A stretch of DNA of 64,000 bases from contig JAKRSC010000024.1 of NCBI GenBank assembly GCA_022402565.1, forward strand, positions 381,398 to 445,397. Reading direction: 5' to 3'. The notes beneath the pieces were generated by a model. That model worked only from the letters and a program-made list of their open reading frames with translations, searched no databases and was not told the DNA's origin. This document shows, one piece after another, positions 1-7,924 of the stretch. Positions within the stretch are counted from its first letter, which is position 1, and each line of letters opens with the position of its first letter. Position numbers and translations under genes: made by a program. Source of the stretch: Hydrotalea sp. Lineage in GTDB: Bacteria; Bacteroidota; Bacteroidia; Chitinophagales; Chitinophagaceae.

Positions 1-1059
1 AGGTAATAACTGTATGAGCTTTATGCCCATACTTGAACACCAATCGACCAGCTTTGGAATATCTGCAAACTCTCCTACCCCCCAACCATTTTGGGTTCTT
101 AAGCTAAAAACGGGGATTGCCACACCAGATGCACGGAAACCTTGGTTAGGTAAAATAGCAAATCCATCTTGTAGAAAGGTCTTTTTGTTCTTCCCAACTC
201 GATCGTATAAAACCCTGTTATCGCCCCCTTCAAATTGAAGCCATTGATTGCTTTTTTCATCTCTCACACCATATTTATAGCTGCATGGAAAAACTGCTTT
301 AGATAAGTCGAGTGCTAATTCATAATAAAGATGATTGCCCGAAAGCTCCATCGGTAAGGCTTGCTCAGTTTTCCATGCACCCAACAACTCATCGCTACCT
401 AATAAACAAAGCGATTGACCTTCTTGCAACAAGGGAGCTTTTACTCGAAAAACATGTGTTGCTTTGGGATTAGATTTTGCTTTTTTAGTAGCGGCCTTTT
501 TCTTGAGCAGTACTTTTAAAAATGGCTCTGTGTAAAATGCGTTTTCATAATAACCAGCATGGTTCCATGAATCTAAAACCAGTGATTCTTCTTGTTGAAA
601 CAGTTCACTAGAAATTACTTTATCATTTCCCCAATCCATGGTTTCACTGCCATCCTGATTTTTTACGACATATTTATAAGTCAACGGCTCTAATGGAATT
701 TCATTGGCTTGCCATTCTGTAACAACATACCAAAATTCATCATTAAAATACTGTAAAGGAAGTGCTTTGGATAAATCTCCACCACCCAATTTTGGATGCT
801 GACCCGTGATATAAATCGTCTGCCCAAAATTGGTGCTGAATCTAAGCTGGAAAATGACTTTTACAGCACTTGGTACAGACTTCTTTTTTGAAGTAACAGA
901 CTTAGTAGTCTTTTTTGCTGGTGCTGACGTTTCAGCTTTTTTTGCTGAAGTCTTGGTATTATTGGACGCTATTTTTTTAGCAGCTGGAGCTGCCTTTTTC
1001 TTAGGTGCAGGTGACTTCGCTGTTGCAGGATTTTGTAACTGCTGTTCTGGTATAGACAT
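1..1059 (-). CDS. malQ: 4-alpha-glucanotransferase with two CBM20 domains, N-terminal part (runs off the window start)
   Basis: Amylomaltase of maltodextrin and glycogen metabolism: it transfers alpha-1,4-glucan segments. Only the first 353 codons are visible; the reading frame is open to base 1. Starting at the ATG at 1059 the protein has a tail of about 65 residues rich in Lys, Ala, Thr and Ser, a first CBM20-like starch-binding domain (about 67-170), a second Lys-rich linker, a second CBM20-like domain (about 205-300), then the start of the GH77 domain (FRASGVAIPVFSLRT, later GVGEF and IPKLVDW). Two CBM20 domains before GH77 is the architecture of plant DPE2 and of Bacteroidota MalQ. The basic H1-like tail is unusual. 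It diverges from the MFS gene at 1191. Confidence 0.9.
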   Translation of the reverse strand, partial: MSIPEQQLQNPATAKSPAPKKKAAPAAKKIASNNTKTSAKKAETSAPAKKTTKSVTSKKKSVPSAVKVIFQLRFSTNFGQTIYITGQHPKLGGGDLSKALPLQYFNDEFWYVVTEWQANEIPLEPLTYKYVVKNQDGSETMDWGNDKVISSELFQQEESLVLDSWNHAGYYENAFYTEPFLKVLLKKKAATKKAKSNPKATHVFRVKAPLLQEGQSLCLLGSDELLGAWKTEQALPMELSGNHLYYELALDLSKAVFPCSYKYGVRDEKSNQWLQFEGGDNRVLYDRVGKNKKTFLQDGFAILPNQGFRASGVAIPVFSLRTQNGWGVGEFADIPKLVDWCSSMGIKLIQLLP

Positions 1060-1190
1060 GTTGGCGAATTTTCGTGGACAAGTCGGTTGTTAGAAATTCA
1101 AAAATAAAGATTAATGTGTAAAATAAACACATTGTTTACATTTAAAGCCTTTATCGCTCTACATATTTCGTTTATTTGTGTCACATTTAT

Positions 1191-2402
1191 ATGCATACCC
1201 AGCGACCAGCAGCCATTCGATTTATTTTCATAACACTTTTGATTGATGTTATGGGACTCGGAATTATTATTCCAGTCATGCCAAAACTTATTGAATCATT
1301 AATGGGTGGTTCACTTAGTGAAGCAGCTCGTTATGCAGGATGGTTAACTTTTTCTTATGCCATCATGCAATTCATTTGTGCACCTATCATTGGGAATTTA
1401 AGCGATCAATATGGACGAAGACCTATACTCTTATTATCCCTATTAGGCTTTGGCATTGACTATATTTTTTTAGCCCTCGCCCCAAGTTTGGCCTGGCTAT
1501 TTGTAGGCCGAATGATAGCTGGATTTACTGGAGCAAGTATTACAACGGCCTCTGCTTACATTGCCGATATTAGTAGTCCTGAAAAGCGAGCGCAAAATTT
1601 TGGATTGATTGGGGCTGCATTTGGATTGGGTTTTATACTTGGACCCTTATTAGGTGGACTGCTAGCTGGCTGGGGAGTACGAATGCCTTTTTTTGCGTCT
1701 GCTGCTCTTTGTTTATTGAATGCTTTATACGGCTATTTTATTTTGCCTGAGTCATTATCAAAAGAAAATAGGCGGAAGTTTTCATGGAAAAGGGCGAATC
1801 CTCTTGGCAGTTTTTTTCAGCTTACAAAGTATCCTTCTATTGGTGTACTGATTGCTTCTTTGATTCTTATTTACATTGCCGTTCACGCTGTTCAAAGCAA
1901 TTGGAATTTTTATACCATGTATAAATTTGGGTGGAGTGAACAACTTATTGGAATTTCATTGGCATTTGTTGGACTACTAGTTGGTGGTGTCCAAGGCGGC
2001 CTTATCAGAATTATTCTTCCCAAAATTGGACATGAAAAAGGTGTATGGATTGGACTACTGTTTTACTCTATTGGATTTATGGGATTTGCTTGGGCAACAG
2101 AAAGTTGGATGATGTTTGCATTTTTATTGCCTTATGCCTTGGGAGGTATTGCTGGCCCATCGATACAGGGAATTATTTCTAATCAAGTTCCTCCCACTGA
2201 GCAAGGTGCATTACAGGGTGGTCTAACCAGTCTTATGAGTGCAACCGCCATTATAGGTCCACTGCTAATGGCGCAATTGTTTGCTTACTTTACATCACCT
2301 TCAGCACCTTTTCAATTTCCAGGTGCGCCCATGCTACTTGGGGGCATACTAACACTTATTTCAGCCGGACTTGCCATGCGAGGATTTAAAAGGAAGGGTT
2401 AA
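1191..2402 (+). CDS. MFS transporter, TetA-like drug exporter
   Basis: Inner-membrane major facilitator of 403 aa, predicted to export a small molecule by proton antiport. The fold shows in repeated hydrophobic helices and in MFS motif A between helices 2 and 3 ([14 protein letters not shown]). Helix 1 carries the [14 protein letters not shown] signature and helices 4-5 carry [15 protein letters not shown] and [12 protein letters not shown], all typical of the TetA/class-C group. I chose the ATG at 1191; a TTG five codons upstream also fits the frame. The substrate cannot be told from sequence, and many Bacteroidota members of this group are not tetracycline exporters. It stands alone between malQ and the tRNA-Asp island. 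Confidence 0.85.
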   Translation: MHTQRPAAIRFIFITLLIDVMGLGIIIPVMPKLIESLMGGSLSEAARYAGWLTFSYAIMQFICAPIIGNLSDQYGRRPILLLSLLGFGIDYIFLALAPSLAWLFVGRMIAGFTGASITTASAYIADISSPEKRAQNFGLIGAAFGLGFILGPLLGGLLAGWGVRMPFFASAALCLLNALYGYFILPESLSKENRRKFSWKRANPLGSFFQLTKYPSIGVLIASLILIYIAVHAVQSNWNFYTMYKFGWSEQLIGISLAFVGLLVGGVQGGLIRIILPKIGHEKGVWIGLLFYSIGFMGFAWATESWMMFAFLLPYALGGIAGPSIQGIISNQVPPTEQGALQGGLTSLMSATAIIGPLLMAQLFAYFTSPSAPFQFPGAPMLLGGILTLISAGLAMRGFKRKG

Positions 2403-2429
2403 TCAATTTTTGTTTACCCAACTTAAAAT

Positions 2430-2626
2430 TTAAAAAATTCTTTGTACCACTCTGTTGCATCCATCATACACCACCGCCACATATGATTCAGATGTTGTTA
2501 GCATGGTAATTATGTTCATTCCATTTGTGCCAGATTGTTCTATGATTGGATTACCCTAAGAATCAATCACCCGAATGAATACCCTATTGTTTTCAGCCTC
2601 TTAAATTTCTACTTGTAAGTCGCCTT
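2430..2626 (-). pseudogene. Relic of a type IX secretion C-terminal sorting domain
   Basis: One minus-strand frame reads ENNRVFIRVIDS, stop, GNPIIEQSGTNGMN, and ends YVAVVYDGCNRVVQRIF before a TAA. This resembles the last 60-70 residues of Bacteroidota secreted proteins (Por secretion / T9SS type A sorting domain: VxVxDxxGxxx, then GxYxxxVxxGxxxxxxKxxK). Two in-frame stop codons (after GDLQVEI and after IRVIDS) and no upstream coding body show it is dead. It lies directly beside the first hairpin module of the GIY-YIG island, which may have cut off the rest of the gene. The family match is by eye. Confidence 0.5.
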
Positions 2627-2660
2627 CAGTTCTACCAGTTTGACTAAATTCTTTAACTTC

Positions 2661-2703
2661 CAGCATGCCGACAATCGCCAAAGGCGGTTCGTCGGCACCC
2701 GCG
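2661..2703. repeat. Hairpin module M1 (partial)
   Basis: This is the right half of the 69-bp module seen complete at 2771, 3144 and 3517. It holds the GCCGAC...GTCGGC stem with inner CGCC/GGCG pairs and ends in ACCCGCG. The left T-arm half (CGGGACTCG) and the first hairpin are missing. It borders the decayed sorting-domain gene. Confidence 0.85.
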
Positions 2704-2770
2704 ATCCACAATATCCTCCCAACTTCAAAATAAAAATGCCCCAACTTTTGGGGCATTCTTGCGGACCGGA
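2704..2770 (-). repeat. Second copy of the tRNA-Asp 3' end and terminator
   Basis: These 67 bp match 3586-3652 with about two mismatches. They include the acceptor-stem 3' strand of tRNA-Asp and its GCCCC/GGGGC terminator hairpin. The rest of the tRNA is absent here, so this is a partial duplication made when the island formed or grew. Confidence 0.85.
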
Positions 2771-2839
2771 CGGGACTCGCATGCTGACGCACCGGTCAGC
2801 ATGCCGACAATCGCCAAAGGCGGTTCGTCGGCACCCGCG
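2771..2839. repeat. Hairpin module M2
   Basis: 69 bp: left T-arm half CGGGACTCG, then a perfect 10-bp inverted repeat (GCATGCTGAC / GTCAGCATGC, loop GCACCG), then a second stem (GCCGAC / GTCGGC with inner CGCC / GGCG), then right T-arm half ACCCGCG. In intact tRNA-Asp the two halves are nearly adjacent, so about 50 bp of hairpin sequence splits the T-loop. Confidence 0.9.
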
Positions 2840-2850
2840 CTTTTCTTAAT

Positions 2851-3099
2851 TTATTTATACTTTTCTATAAATAGCTTGATCCTATTTCTAGATAAATTCT
2901 TCAATTTTCTTTCTAAAATTATTGCCTCTGATCTTGAATACTTTGCTGTTTTCCACAACAACAACCATGGTCGAAACGGTGCTGTTGAATTTTCAGAGCC
3001 TGCATTATGCCTCGCCAATCTTTCAGTAATATTTCTAGTTTGACCAATATAATAACGATTACTCCTTTCAGAATACAATATATAAACCCAATACTCCAT
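2851..3099 (-). CDS. GIY-YIG endonuclease, copy 1
   Basis: Single-domain GIY-YIG nuclease of 82 aa (UPF0213/YhbQ-type). The GIY-type motif is VYILYS near residue 5 and the YIG motif is YYIGQT near residue 17. The catalytic Arg follows in ERLARHN and the conserved Glu in SEAIILERKLK. The family cuts DNA; its role as a solo protein is mostly unknown. This copy is identical in protein sequence to the one at 3224-3472 and lies between modules M2 and M3. No DNA-binding accessory domain is present, so target choice, if any, must come from the nuclease domain. A role in spreading the flanking modules is inference. Confidence 0.85.
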   Translation of the reverse strand: MEYWVYILYSERSNRYYIGQTRNITERLARHNAGSENSTAPFRPWLLLWKTAKYSRSEAIILERKLKNLSRNRIKLFIEKYK

Positions 3100-3143
3100 A
3101 ACTATAACACCTAACTAATAAAATCTTTCTAGAATTTTTCAAA

Positions 3144-3212
3144 CGGGACTCGAATGCTGACGCACCGGTCAGCATGCCGACAATCGCCAAAGGCGGTTCG
3201 TCGGCACCCGCG
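3144..3212. repeat. Hairpin module M3
   Basis: Same 69-bp module as M2, exactly 373 bp further on. One base of the first inverted repeat differs (GAATGCTGAC instead of GCATGCTGAC). It separates the two GIY-YIG genes, and its left T-arm half is followed on the minus strand by TTTGAAAAATTC rather than by the tRNA acceptor. Confidence 0.9.
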
Positions 3213-3223
3213 CTTTTCTTAAT

Positions 3224-3472
3224 TTATTTATACTTTTCTATAAATAGCTTGATCCTATTTCTAGATAAATTCTTCAATTTTCTTTCTAAAATTATTGCCT
3301 CTGATCTTGAATACTTTGCTGTTTTCCACAACAACAACCATGGTCGAAACGGTGCTGTTGAATTTTCAGAGCCTGCATTATGCCTCGCCAATCTTTCAGT
3401 AATATTTCTAGTTTGACCAATATAATAACGATTACTCCTTTCAGAATACAATATATAAACCCAATACTCCAT
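3224..3472 (-). CDS. GIY-YIG endonuclease, copy 2
   Basis: Second 82-aa GIY-YIG protein, identical in every residue to the copy at 2851-3099, in the same orientation and exactly 373 bp away. VYILYS, YYIGQT and the downstream Arg and Glu are all intact. The surrounding 304-bp segment is also the same by eye, so the duplication is recent or is kept uniform by gene conversion. It is the copy nearer to tRNA-Asp, between modules M3 and M4. Whether both copies are expressed cannot be told from sequence. Confidence 0.85.
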   Translation of the reverse strand: MEYWVYILYSERSNRYYIGQTRNITERLARHNAGSENSTAPFRPWLLLWKTAKYSRSEAIILERKLKNLSRNRIKLFIEKYK

Positions 3473-3516
3473 AACTATAACACCTAACTAATAAAATCTT
3501 TCTAGAATTTTTCAAA

Positions 3517-3585
3517 CGGGACTCGCATGCTAACGCATCGGTCAGCATGCCGACAATCGCCAAAGGCGGTTCCTCGGCACCCGCG
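3517..3585. repeat. Hairpin module M4
   Basis: Third full module, 373 bp after M3 and the closest to the tRNA. It carries more changes than M2 or M3 (GCATGCTAAC, GCATCG in the loop, and TTCCTCGGC instead of TTCGTCGGC), so it may be older. Its ACCCGCG end is followed by the tRNA-Asp 3' flank. Confidence 0.9.
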
Positions 3586-3603
3586 ATTCACAATATCCTC
3601 CCA

Positions 3604-3639
3604 ACTTCAAAATAAGAATGCCCCAACTTTTGGGGCATT
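3604..3639 (-). terminator. Hairpin terminator of tRNA-Asp
   Basis: A 10-bp stem (AATGCCCCAA / TTGGGGCATT) with a 3-nt loop lies just downstream of the tRNA on the minus strand and is followed by a T-rich run. The same hairpin recurs in the duplicated segment at about 2722-2757. Confidence 0.7.
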
Positions 3640-3643
3640 CTTG

Positions 3644-3717
3644 CGGACCGGACGGGACTCGAACCCGCGACCTCCGCCGTGACAGGGCGGCATTCTAACC
3701 AACTGAACTACCGATCC
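3644..3717 (-). tRNA. tRNA-Asp (GTC)
   Basis: 74-nt cloverleaf on the minus strand. The acceptor stem is GGATCGG / CCGGTCC with discriminator G. The anticodon stem is CCGCC / GGCGG around loop CTGTCAC, giving anticodon GTC (plus-strand bases 3681-3683). The T-arm GCGGG-TTCGAGT-CCCGT is intact. CCA is not encoded. The 3' half of this gene supplied the sequence duplicated in the adjacent island. Confidence 0.95.
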
Positions 3718-3822
3718 TTGGTCCGTTTTTCGGACGGCAAAGATAAGGGGATTCATTTTTTGAAAACAAATCTTTTCAAAAAAAATCTCAACCCCTAATT
3801 TTACACCTCAAGGACTTTATTT

Positions 3823-4815
3823 ATGCCTCAATACCCAAATCGCCAATTCCTCGAATTTGAACAACCTATCAAGGAATTGTACGAACAAATCGAAGCAACC
3901 AAAAAGCTCGCAGAGAAAAATCCTAAAGTGGATTATTCTAATACTATCCAACAATTGTATGCCTCTATCGATGAAAAAAGAAAGGAAATAACCACTTCAC
4001 TTTCTCCTTGGCAGCGTGTGCAATTGAGTCGTCACCCAGATCGTCCGTATACATTGAAGTATATCGATAAAATGTGTACTAACTTTATTGAACTACACGG
4101 CGACAGAAATGTGAAAGACGATAAAGCCATGGTAGGCGGGTTTGCTATGATGGATGGTGAGACAGTTATGATAATTGGCCAACAAAAAGGGATCAATACC
4201 AAAGCTCGCCAACTGAGAAATTTTGGAATGGCTAATCCAGAAGGATATAGAAAAGCACTTCGCCTTATGAAATTAGCTGAGAAGTTTAATAAAGCTGTTA
4301 TCTCACTCATAGATACGCCTGGAGCTTTTCCAGGTTTAGAAGCAGAAGAAAGAGGTCAGGGTGAAGCCATTGCGCGAAACATCTATGAAATGATTCGCCT
4401 GAAAGTGCCAGTTATATGTTGTATCATAGGTGAAGGTGCATCGGGTGGGGCTTTTGGTATTGGTGTGGGCGATCGAACATTGATGATGGAAAATACTTGG
4501 TATACAGTTATCTCTCCTGAATCTTGTTCTTCCATCCTTTGGAGAAGCTGGGATAAAAAAGAAGTGGCTGCGGAACAGTTAAAACTTACAGCTACTGATA
4601 TGAAGGGGTTTGGATTGGTTGATGAAATTGTATACGAGCCTGACGGTGGTGCTCATTGGGATTATGATGATGCTGCTTTAAGACTAAAGAAATCTATTCT
4701 CCAAGCCTTACATGAAGTAAAAGATGTTGATCCTTTAGAGAGAGTAAATCAAAGAATTGAAAAATACGGCAAAATGGGCTTCTGGGAAGAAGTTCCTGCC
4801 AATTCGCTTGTTTAA
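3823..4815 (+). CDS. accA: Acetyl-CoA carboxylase carboxyltransferase subunit alpha
   Basis: Cytosolic enzyme of fatty-acid synthesis: with AccD it moves the carboxyl group from biotin to acetyl-CoA, giving malonyl-CoA. At 330 aa it has full length. The N-terminal coiled helix ([17 protein letters not shown]) and the crotonase-like core are clear, with [35 protein letters not shown] and the [15 protein letters not shown] stretch all intact. It opens a tight run with dapA (6-bp gap) and cmk (4-bp overlap), likely one operon. A TAATTTTAC box lies about 30 bp before the ATG. Confidence 0.95.
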   Translation: MPQYPNRQFLEFEQPIKELYEQIEATKKLAEKNPKVDYSNTIQQLYASIDEKRKEITTSLSPWQRVQLSRHPDRPYTLKYIDKMCTNFIELHGDRNVKDDKAMVGGFAMMDGETVMIIGQQKGINTKARQLRNFGMANPEGYRKALRLMKLAEKFNKAVISLIDTPGAFPGLEAEERGQGEAIARNIYEMIRLKVPVICCIIGEGASGGAFGIGVGDRTLMMENTWYTVISPESCSSILWRSWDKKEVAAEQLKLTATDMKGFGLVDEIVYEPDGGAHWDYDDAALRLKKSILQALHEVKDVDPLERVNQRIEKYGKMGFWEEVPANSLV

Positions 4816-4821
4816 ATAACC

Positions 4822-5694
4822 ATGCTCAAAAATACTTTAAGAGGAACTGGTGTTGCTTTGGTAACACCTTTCAAAAATCAGGAAATTGATTTTCCTGCTC
4901 TAGGCAAACTCATCGATTTTGTAATTGAAAATGGAGTGAACTATGTAGTTACACTTGGAACCACAGGTGAAACACCTACTTTGAGTGCAACAGAAAAAAA
5001 AGATATTATAGCTTTCACATACGAACATGTTAATAATCGTGTGCCAGTTATTGTCGGAATTGGTGGTAATGATACAAAGTCGGTATGCAGCGATTTAGAA
5101 AAATTTGATCTTAGCAAAGCTACTGCAGTTTTAAGTGCTTCACCATACTACAATAAGCCTACCCAAGAAGGACTATTCCTCCACTATAAAACTCTAGCAG
5201 CTGCATCACCTCTTCCACTTCTTTTATACAATGTACCTGGAAGAACTGGAAGAAATATGACTGCTGGAACAACGATAAAATTAGCAAACGAAGTTCCCAA
5301 CATTGTAGGCATCAAAGAAGCCAGCGATGATATGAACCAATGTATGGAGTTATTGAGAGACTGTCCAAAAGAGTTCTTAATTGTTAGTGGTGATGATGCT
5401 TTAACACTACCTCAGTTAGCATGTGGTTTTGATGGAGTCATCAGCGTTGCAGCCAACTGTTTCCCAAAAGCTTTTTCATCAATGGTTCAACACGCATTAA
5501 ACGGTGAACTTATTGAAGCGAGAAAGTTGCATTATAATTTATTAGAGGGCTACAACTTGTTATTTAAAGAAAATAATCCTGCTGGTGTGAAAGGGTTTTT
5601 GCATGCTCTTGGTATTCTAAAGAATGAGCTTCGTCTCCCTTTAACTCCAGCTACAGAGCAACTCATGGTCTCTATCCGTAAATATTTATCATGA
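4822..5694 (+). CDS. dapA: 4-hydroxy-tetrahydrodipicolinate synthase
   Basis: Condenses pyruvate and aspartate semialdehyde in the first committed step of lysine and diaminopimelate synthesis. The protein has 290 aa, the usual length. TIM-barrel landmarks are present: LGTTGETPTL (about 45-54), YYNKPTQEG (from 109), the catalytic Tyr136 in LYNVPGRTGRN, the Schiff-base Lys165 in GIKEASDD, and VSGDDALTLP. It lies 6 bp after accA, and its stop overlaps the start of cmk (ATGA), so translation is probably coupled. The next-but-one step, dapD, is at 53092. Confidence 0.95.
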   Translation: MLKNTLRGTGVALVTPFKNQEIDFPALGKLIDFVIENGVNYVVTLGTTGETPTLSATEKKDIIAFTYEHVNNRVPVIVGIGGNDTKSVCSDLEKFDLSKATAVLSASPYYNKPTQEGLFLHYKTLAAASPLPLLLYNVPGRTGRNMTAGTTIKLANEVPNIVGIKEASDDMNQCMELLRDCPKEFLIVSGDDALTLPQLACGFDGVISVAANCFPKAFSSMVQHALNGELIEARKLHYNLLEGYNLLFKENNPAGVKGFLHALGILKNELRLPLTPATEQLMVSIRKYLS

Positions 5695-6371
5695 AAAAAA
5701 TCATCATAACCATTGATGGATTTTCTTCCTGTGGAAAAAGCACACTCGCAAAAGCACTAGCAAAAGAATTGAATTATATTTTTATTGATTCAGGTGCAAT
5801 GTATAGAGCAGTTACGCTTTATTTTATAGAGAATAATATCTCTCTGGATAATTCTAATGCTGTAAAAGAAGCATTACAAAATATTCATCTCGCATTTCAA
5901 TTCAATCAAGAAAAAGGTAAAAGTGATATGCTCCTCAACAACAGAAATGTTGAAGAAGCTATTCGCAGTATGGAAATCAGCAATAAAGTGAGTGAGGTTG
6001 CAGCCCATCCCCTAGTTCGTGATTTTGCAGTGGCTCAACAACAACAAATGGGACTAGAAAAAGGAATAGTGATGGATGGACGTGATATAGGAACTACTGT
6101 TTTTCCGCAGGCCGAACTAAAGATTTTTGTAACTGCTGATCCACAAATTAGGACAGAAAGAAGATACAAAGAGCTAATAGAGAAGAATCCTACTATTACT
6201 CTGGAAGAAGTTAGAAAAAATCTAGAAACAAGGGATCACATCGATAGCACAAGAGAGTTTAGTCCGCTCAGAAAAGCCAATGATGCAATAGAATTAAACA
6301 ACAGTCATCTCACTCGTGAAGAGCAGTTGCAATGGGCTATTGATATGGCTCATAAAATATTGAATTCATAA
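5691..6371 (+). CDS. cmk: Cytidylate kinase
   Basis: Phosphorylates CMP and dCMP with ATP in the cytosol. At 226 aa it has the expected size. The P-loop GFSSCGKST is at residues 10-18, FIDSGAMYRAVT is the NMP-binding start, MDGRDIGTTVFP is the central motif, and RRYKEL with RDHIDSTRE forms the lid region. It overlaps dapA by 4 bp and is probably the last gene of the accA-dapA-cmk operon. No good terminator hairpin was found in the 150 bp that follow. Confidence 0.95.
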   Translation: MKKIIITIDGFSSCGKSTLAKALAKELNYIFIDSGAMYRAVTLYFIENNISLDNSNAVKEALQNIHLAFQFNQEKGKSDMLLNNRNVEEAIRSMEISNKVSEVAAHPLVRDFAVAQQQQMGLEKGIVMDGRDIGTTVFPQAELKIFVTADPQIRTERRYKELIEKNPTITLEEVRKNLETRDHIDSTREFSPLRKANDAIELNNSHLTREEQLQWAIDMAHKILNS

Positions 6372-6522
6372 TAGCAGAAATTTTCAAGCATTTTATGTAA
6401 TTTAATGGTGAAGCGCATCCTTCTGTTGACAAACGATGGATAGCACCTACTATTTGGTGTGCTTGTCTATGTACATAATGAGAAACCCATTATGTAGCCA
6501 TGACTTCATAAAAAATAAAATA

Positions 6523-7581
6523 ATGAAAAAAATTATTGCAACATCATTTCTATTTATGAGTTTGTTCGTTCAAGCTCAACGAAAAAATTCATCTACTTTG
6601 TATAGTGGAACCTTACCATGCGCCGACTGCAGCGGAATTATAACATATTTAGAACTCGATTCTTCACAAAAAATATTCAGATTAGAGCAAACGTATTCAA
6701 ACAAATCAGAAAGGGCCAATCGAGTTGATGGAGTTATGAAAAAGAAAGGCAATCAATGGTGGCTATACGACGATAAAACTATTGCTCTACGAATCCAATA
6801 TTTTAATGGAAATATTCGTGTTTTAGATACTAGAGGAATGCCGATCTCTGGTAATCTATCTAGTTCATACATTTTACATAAAAAACAAAAAGCTAAACTT
6901 AGTCAAACTGCTTGGACCGCTGCTCAAAGAGGAAGTAAGTGGATTGGAATAGGGAATGAACCTGCGTGGACAATTGAAGTGAATGGTAGAAATCATATTG
7001 AAGTTTCATGGCCTTTAGAAGGGAAAAAAATGACTCTCAAAAATGCTGCGATCCAACAAGATAATGGCATGCTTATTTACACGGGTGTAGAACAAGAAAA
7101 GAATTACACGATTGAATTTTTATTATCATATAGCTCCGATGGTATGAGCGATTTTATTTATCCTGCCAGCGTACATTTTAGTTGGGGAGAAACAAAACTG
7201 AAAGGTGTTGGTTTTCAATTGCAAGAACCTTTGCCACAATTAAGTGGAAAATGGGAATTGACATTTATTTCTGGACCTAAAATGACCATTCCTGCTATGT
7301 TTCCGCAACGCATTCCTTTTATTGAATTCAAACTCAATGAAATGCGATTTCATGGAAATGCTGGCTGTAATACCATTAATGGTGCATTTAGTGCTTTACA
7401 GGATAGTATTACATTTCTTCAACCATGGCAATCAACTATGATGGCTTGTCAGGGTAATGGAGAACAACTATTTACGAAGCTTCTTGGACAGATAAATACA
7501 TACAAATTTGAAAAGAATGAGTTGCTCCTATTCCAAGGAAAAAAATTGTTACTCCGATTTAAAAAATCAAGCCCAATATAG
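6523..7581 (+). CDS. Secreted NlpE-N / META domain envelope protein
   Basis: Exported protein of 352 aa. The chosen ATG at 6523 gives a clean signal peptide (MKKIIATSFLFMSLFVQAQ); the frame is open further upstream but without a signal. The first domain has SGTLPCADCSGIITYLEL, the NlpE N-terminal hallmark with a CxxC pair. The centre (WIGIGNEPAWTIEV) matches membrane-associated lipoprotein-like domains. The C-terminus is a META/HslJ domain (GNAGCNTINGAF, later MACQG). In other bacteria such proteins sense or tolerate envelope stress. It appears to be soluble rather than lipidated, since no Cys follows the signal. The exact role is unknown. Confidence 0.8.
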   Translation: MKKIIATSFLFMSLFVQAQRKNSSTLYSGTLPCADCSGIITYLELDSSQKIFRLEQTYSNKSERANRVDGVMKKKGNQWWLYDDKTIALRIQYFNGNIRVLDTRGMPISGNLSSSYILHKKQKAKLSQTAWTAAQRGSKWIGIGNEPAWTIEVNGRNHIEVSWPLEGKKMTLKNAAIQQDNGMLIYTGVEQEKNYTIEFLLSYSSDGMSDFIYPASVHFSWGETKLKGVGFQLQEPLPQLSGKWELTFISGPKMTIPAMFPQRIPFIEFKLNEMRFHGNAGCNTINGAFSALQDSITFLQPWQSTMMACQGNGEQLFTKLLGQINTYKFEKNELLLFQGKKLLLRFKKSSPI

Positions 7582-7644
7582 CTTTCATGAAAAAGATGGT
7601 TTTTTGACCAATAAGGGATAATTTAGCGGCACTGAACCTACACT

Positions 7645-7923
7645 ATGAAACTATTTGTTGCAGGCCTTCCATACGATTTGGATGACGCCGAATTAGAAGA
7701 AATTTTTGAAAAATTTGGCACCATTGCTTCTGCAAAAGTGGTCATGGATCGTGATACAGGTAAAAGCAAAGGCTTTGGATTTGTTGATATGCCTAATGAT
7801 GATGAAGCACGTGAAGCGATGGAACATCTAAACGATATTGTGTTGGGTAGAAAAGCTAAACCTTTGGTTATTAAAGAAGCTGAGGAACGTAAACCCGGAC
7901 CGAAGCCACCAAGACGGTATTAG
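7645..7923 (+). CDS. Small RRM RNA-binding protein
   Basis: Single RNA-recognition-motif protein of 92 aa. RNP2 is LFVAGLP at residues 3-9 and RNP1 is KGFGFVDM at about 42-49, each with aromatic residues for base stacking. A short basic, Pro-rich tail (KPGPKPPRRY) ends it. Solo RRM proteins of this form are common in Bacteroidota and in cyanobacteria, where some are cold-induced; their RNA targets here are unknown. The next gene starts 1 bp after its stop, so the two may be cotranscribed. Confidence 0.9.
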   Translation: MKLFVAGLPYDLDDAELEEIFEKFGTIASAKVVMDRDTGKSKGFGFVDMPNDDEAREAMEHLNDIVLGRKAKPLVIKEAEERKPGPKPPRRY

Positions 7924-7924
7924 C

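Larger units (their letters stand above)
2661..3652 (-). mobile_element. GIY-YIG / T-arm hairpin array downstream of tRNA-Asp
   Basis: Composite island beside tRNA-Asp. Reading away from the tRNA (minus strand), the order is: tRNA 3' flank with terminator, module M4, GIY-YIG gene, M3, GIY-YIG gene, M2, a second copy of the tRNA 3' end with its terminator, and M1. M2-M3 and M3-M4 are 373 bp apart. M1-M2 is 136 bp, and the same 136 bp separates M4 from the matching point in the real tRNA. Modules M2-M4 lie between the two halves of a tRNA T-arm (CGGGACTCG and ACCCGCG). Being a mobile or self-amplifying element is inferred from duplicated tRNA sequence plus an endonuclease gene; no transposase or integrase is present. 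Confidence 0.6.

Noticed and set aside
14..1093. Plus-strand frames over the first kilobase
   Set aside because: The minus strand gives a continuous, recognisable CBM20-GH77 protein over the same DNA.
1110..1140. Short inverted repeat AATGTGT / ACACATT between malQ and the MFS gene
   Set aside because: AT-rich, seven base pairs, no recognisable operator; too weak to call.
1191..2402. Tetracycline resistance gene tet
   Set aside because: Only family-level motifs are seen; motif A and helix signatures are shared with many non-Tet exporters.
2640..3043. Plus-strand frames across the GIY-YIG island
   Set aside because: They read antisense through the GIY-YIG genes and hairpin modules and repeat in each tandem unit; they are shadows of the minus-strand genes.
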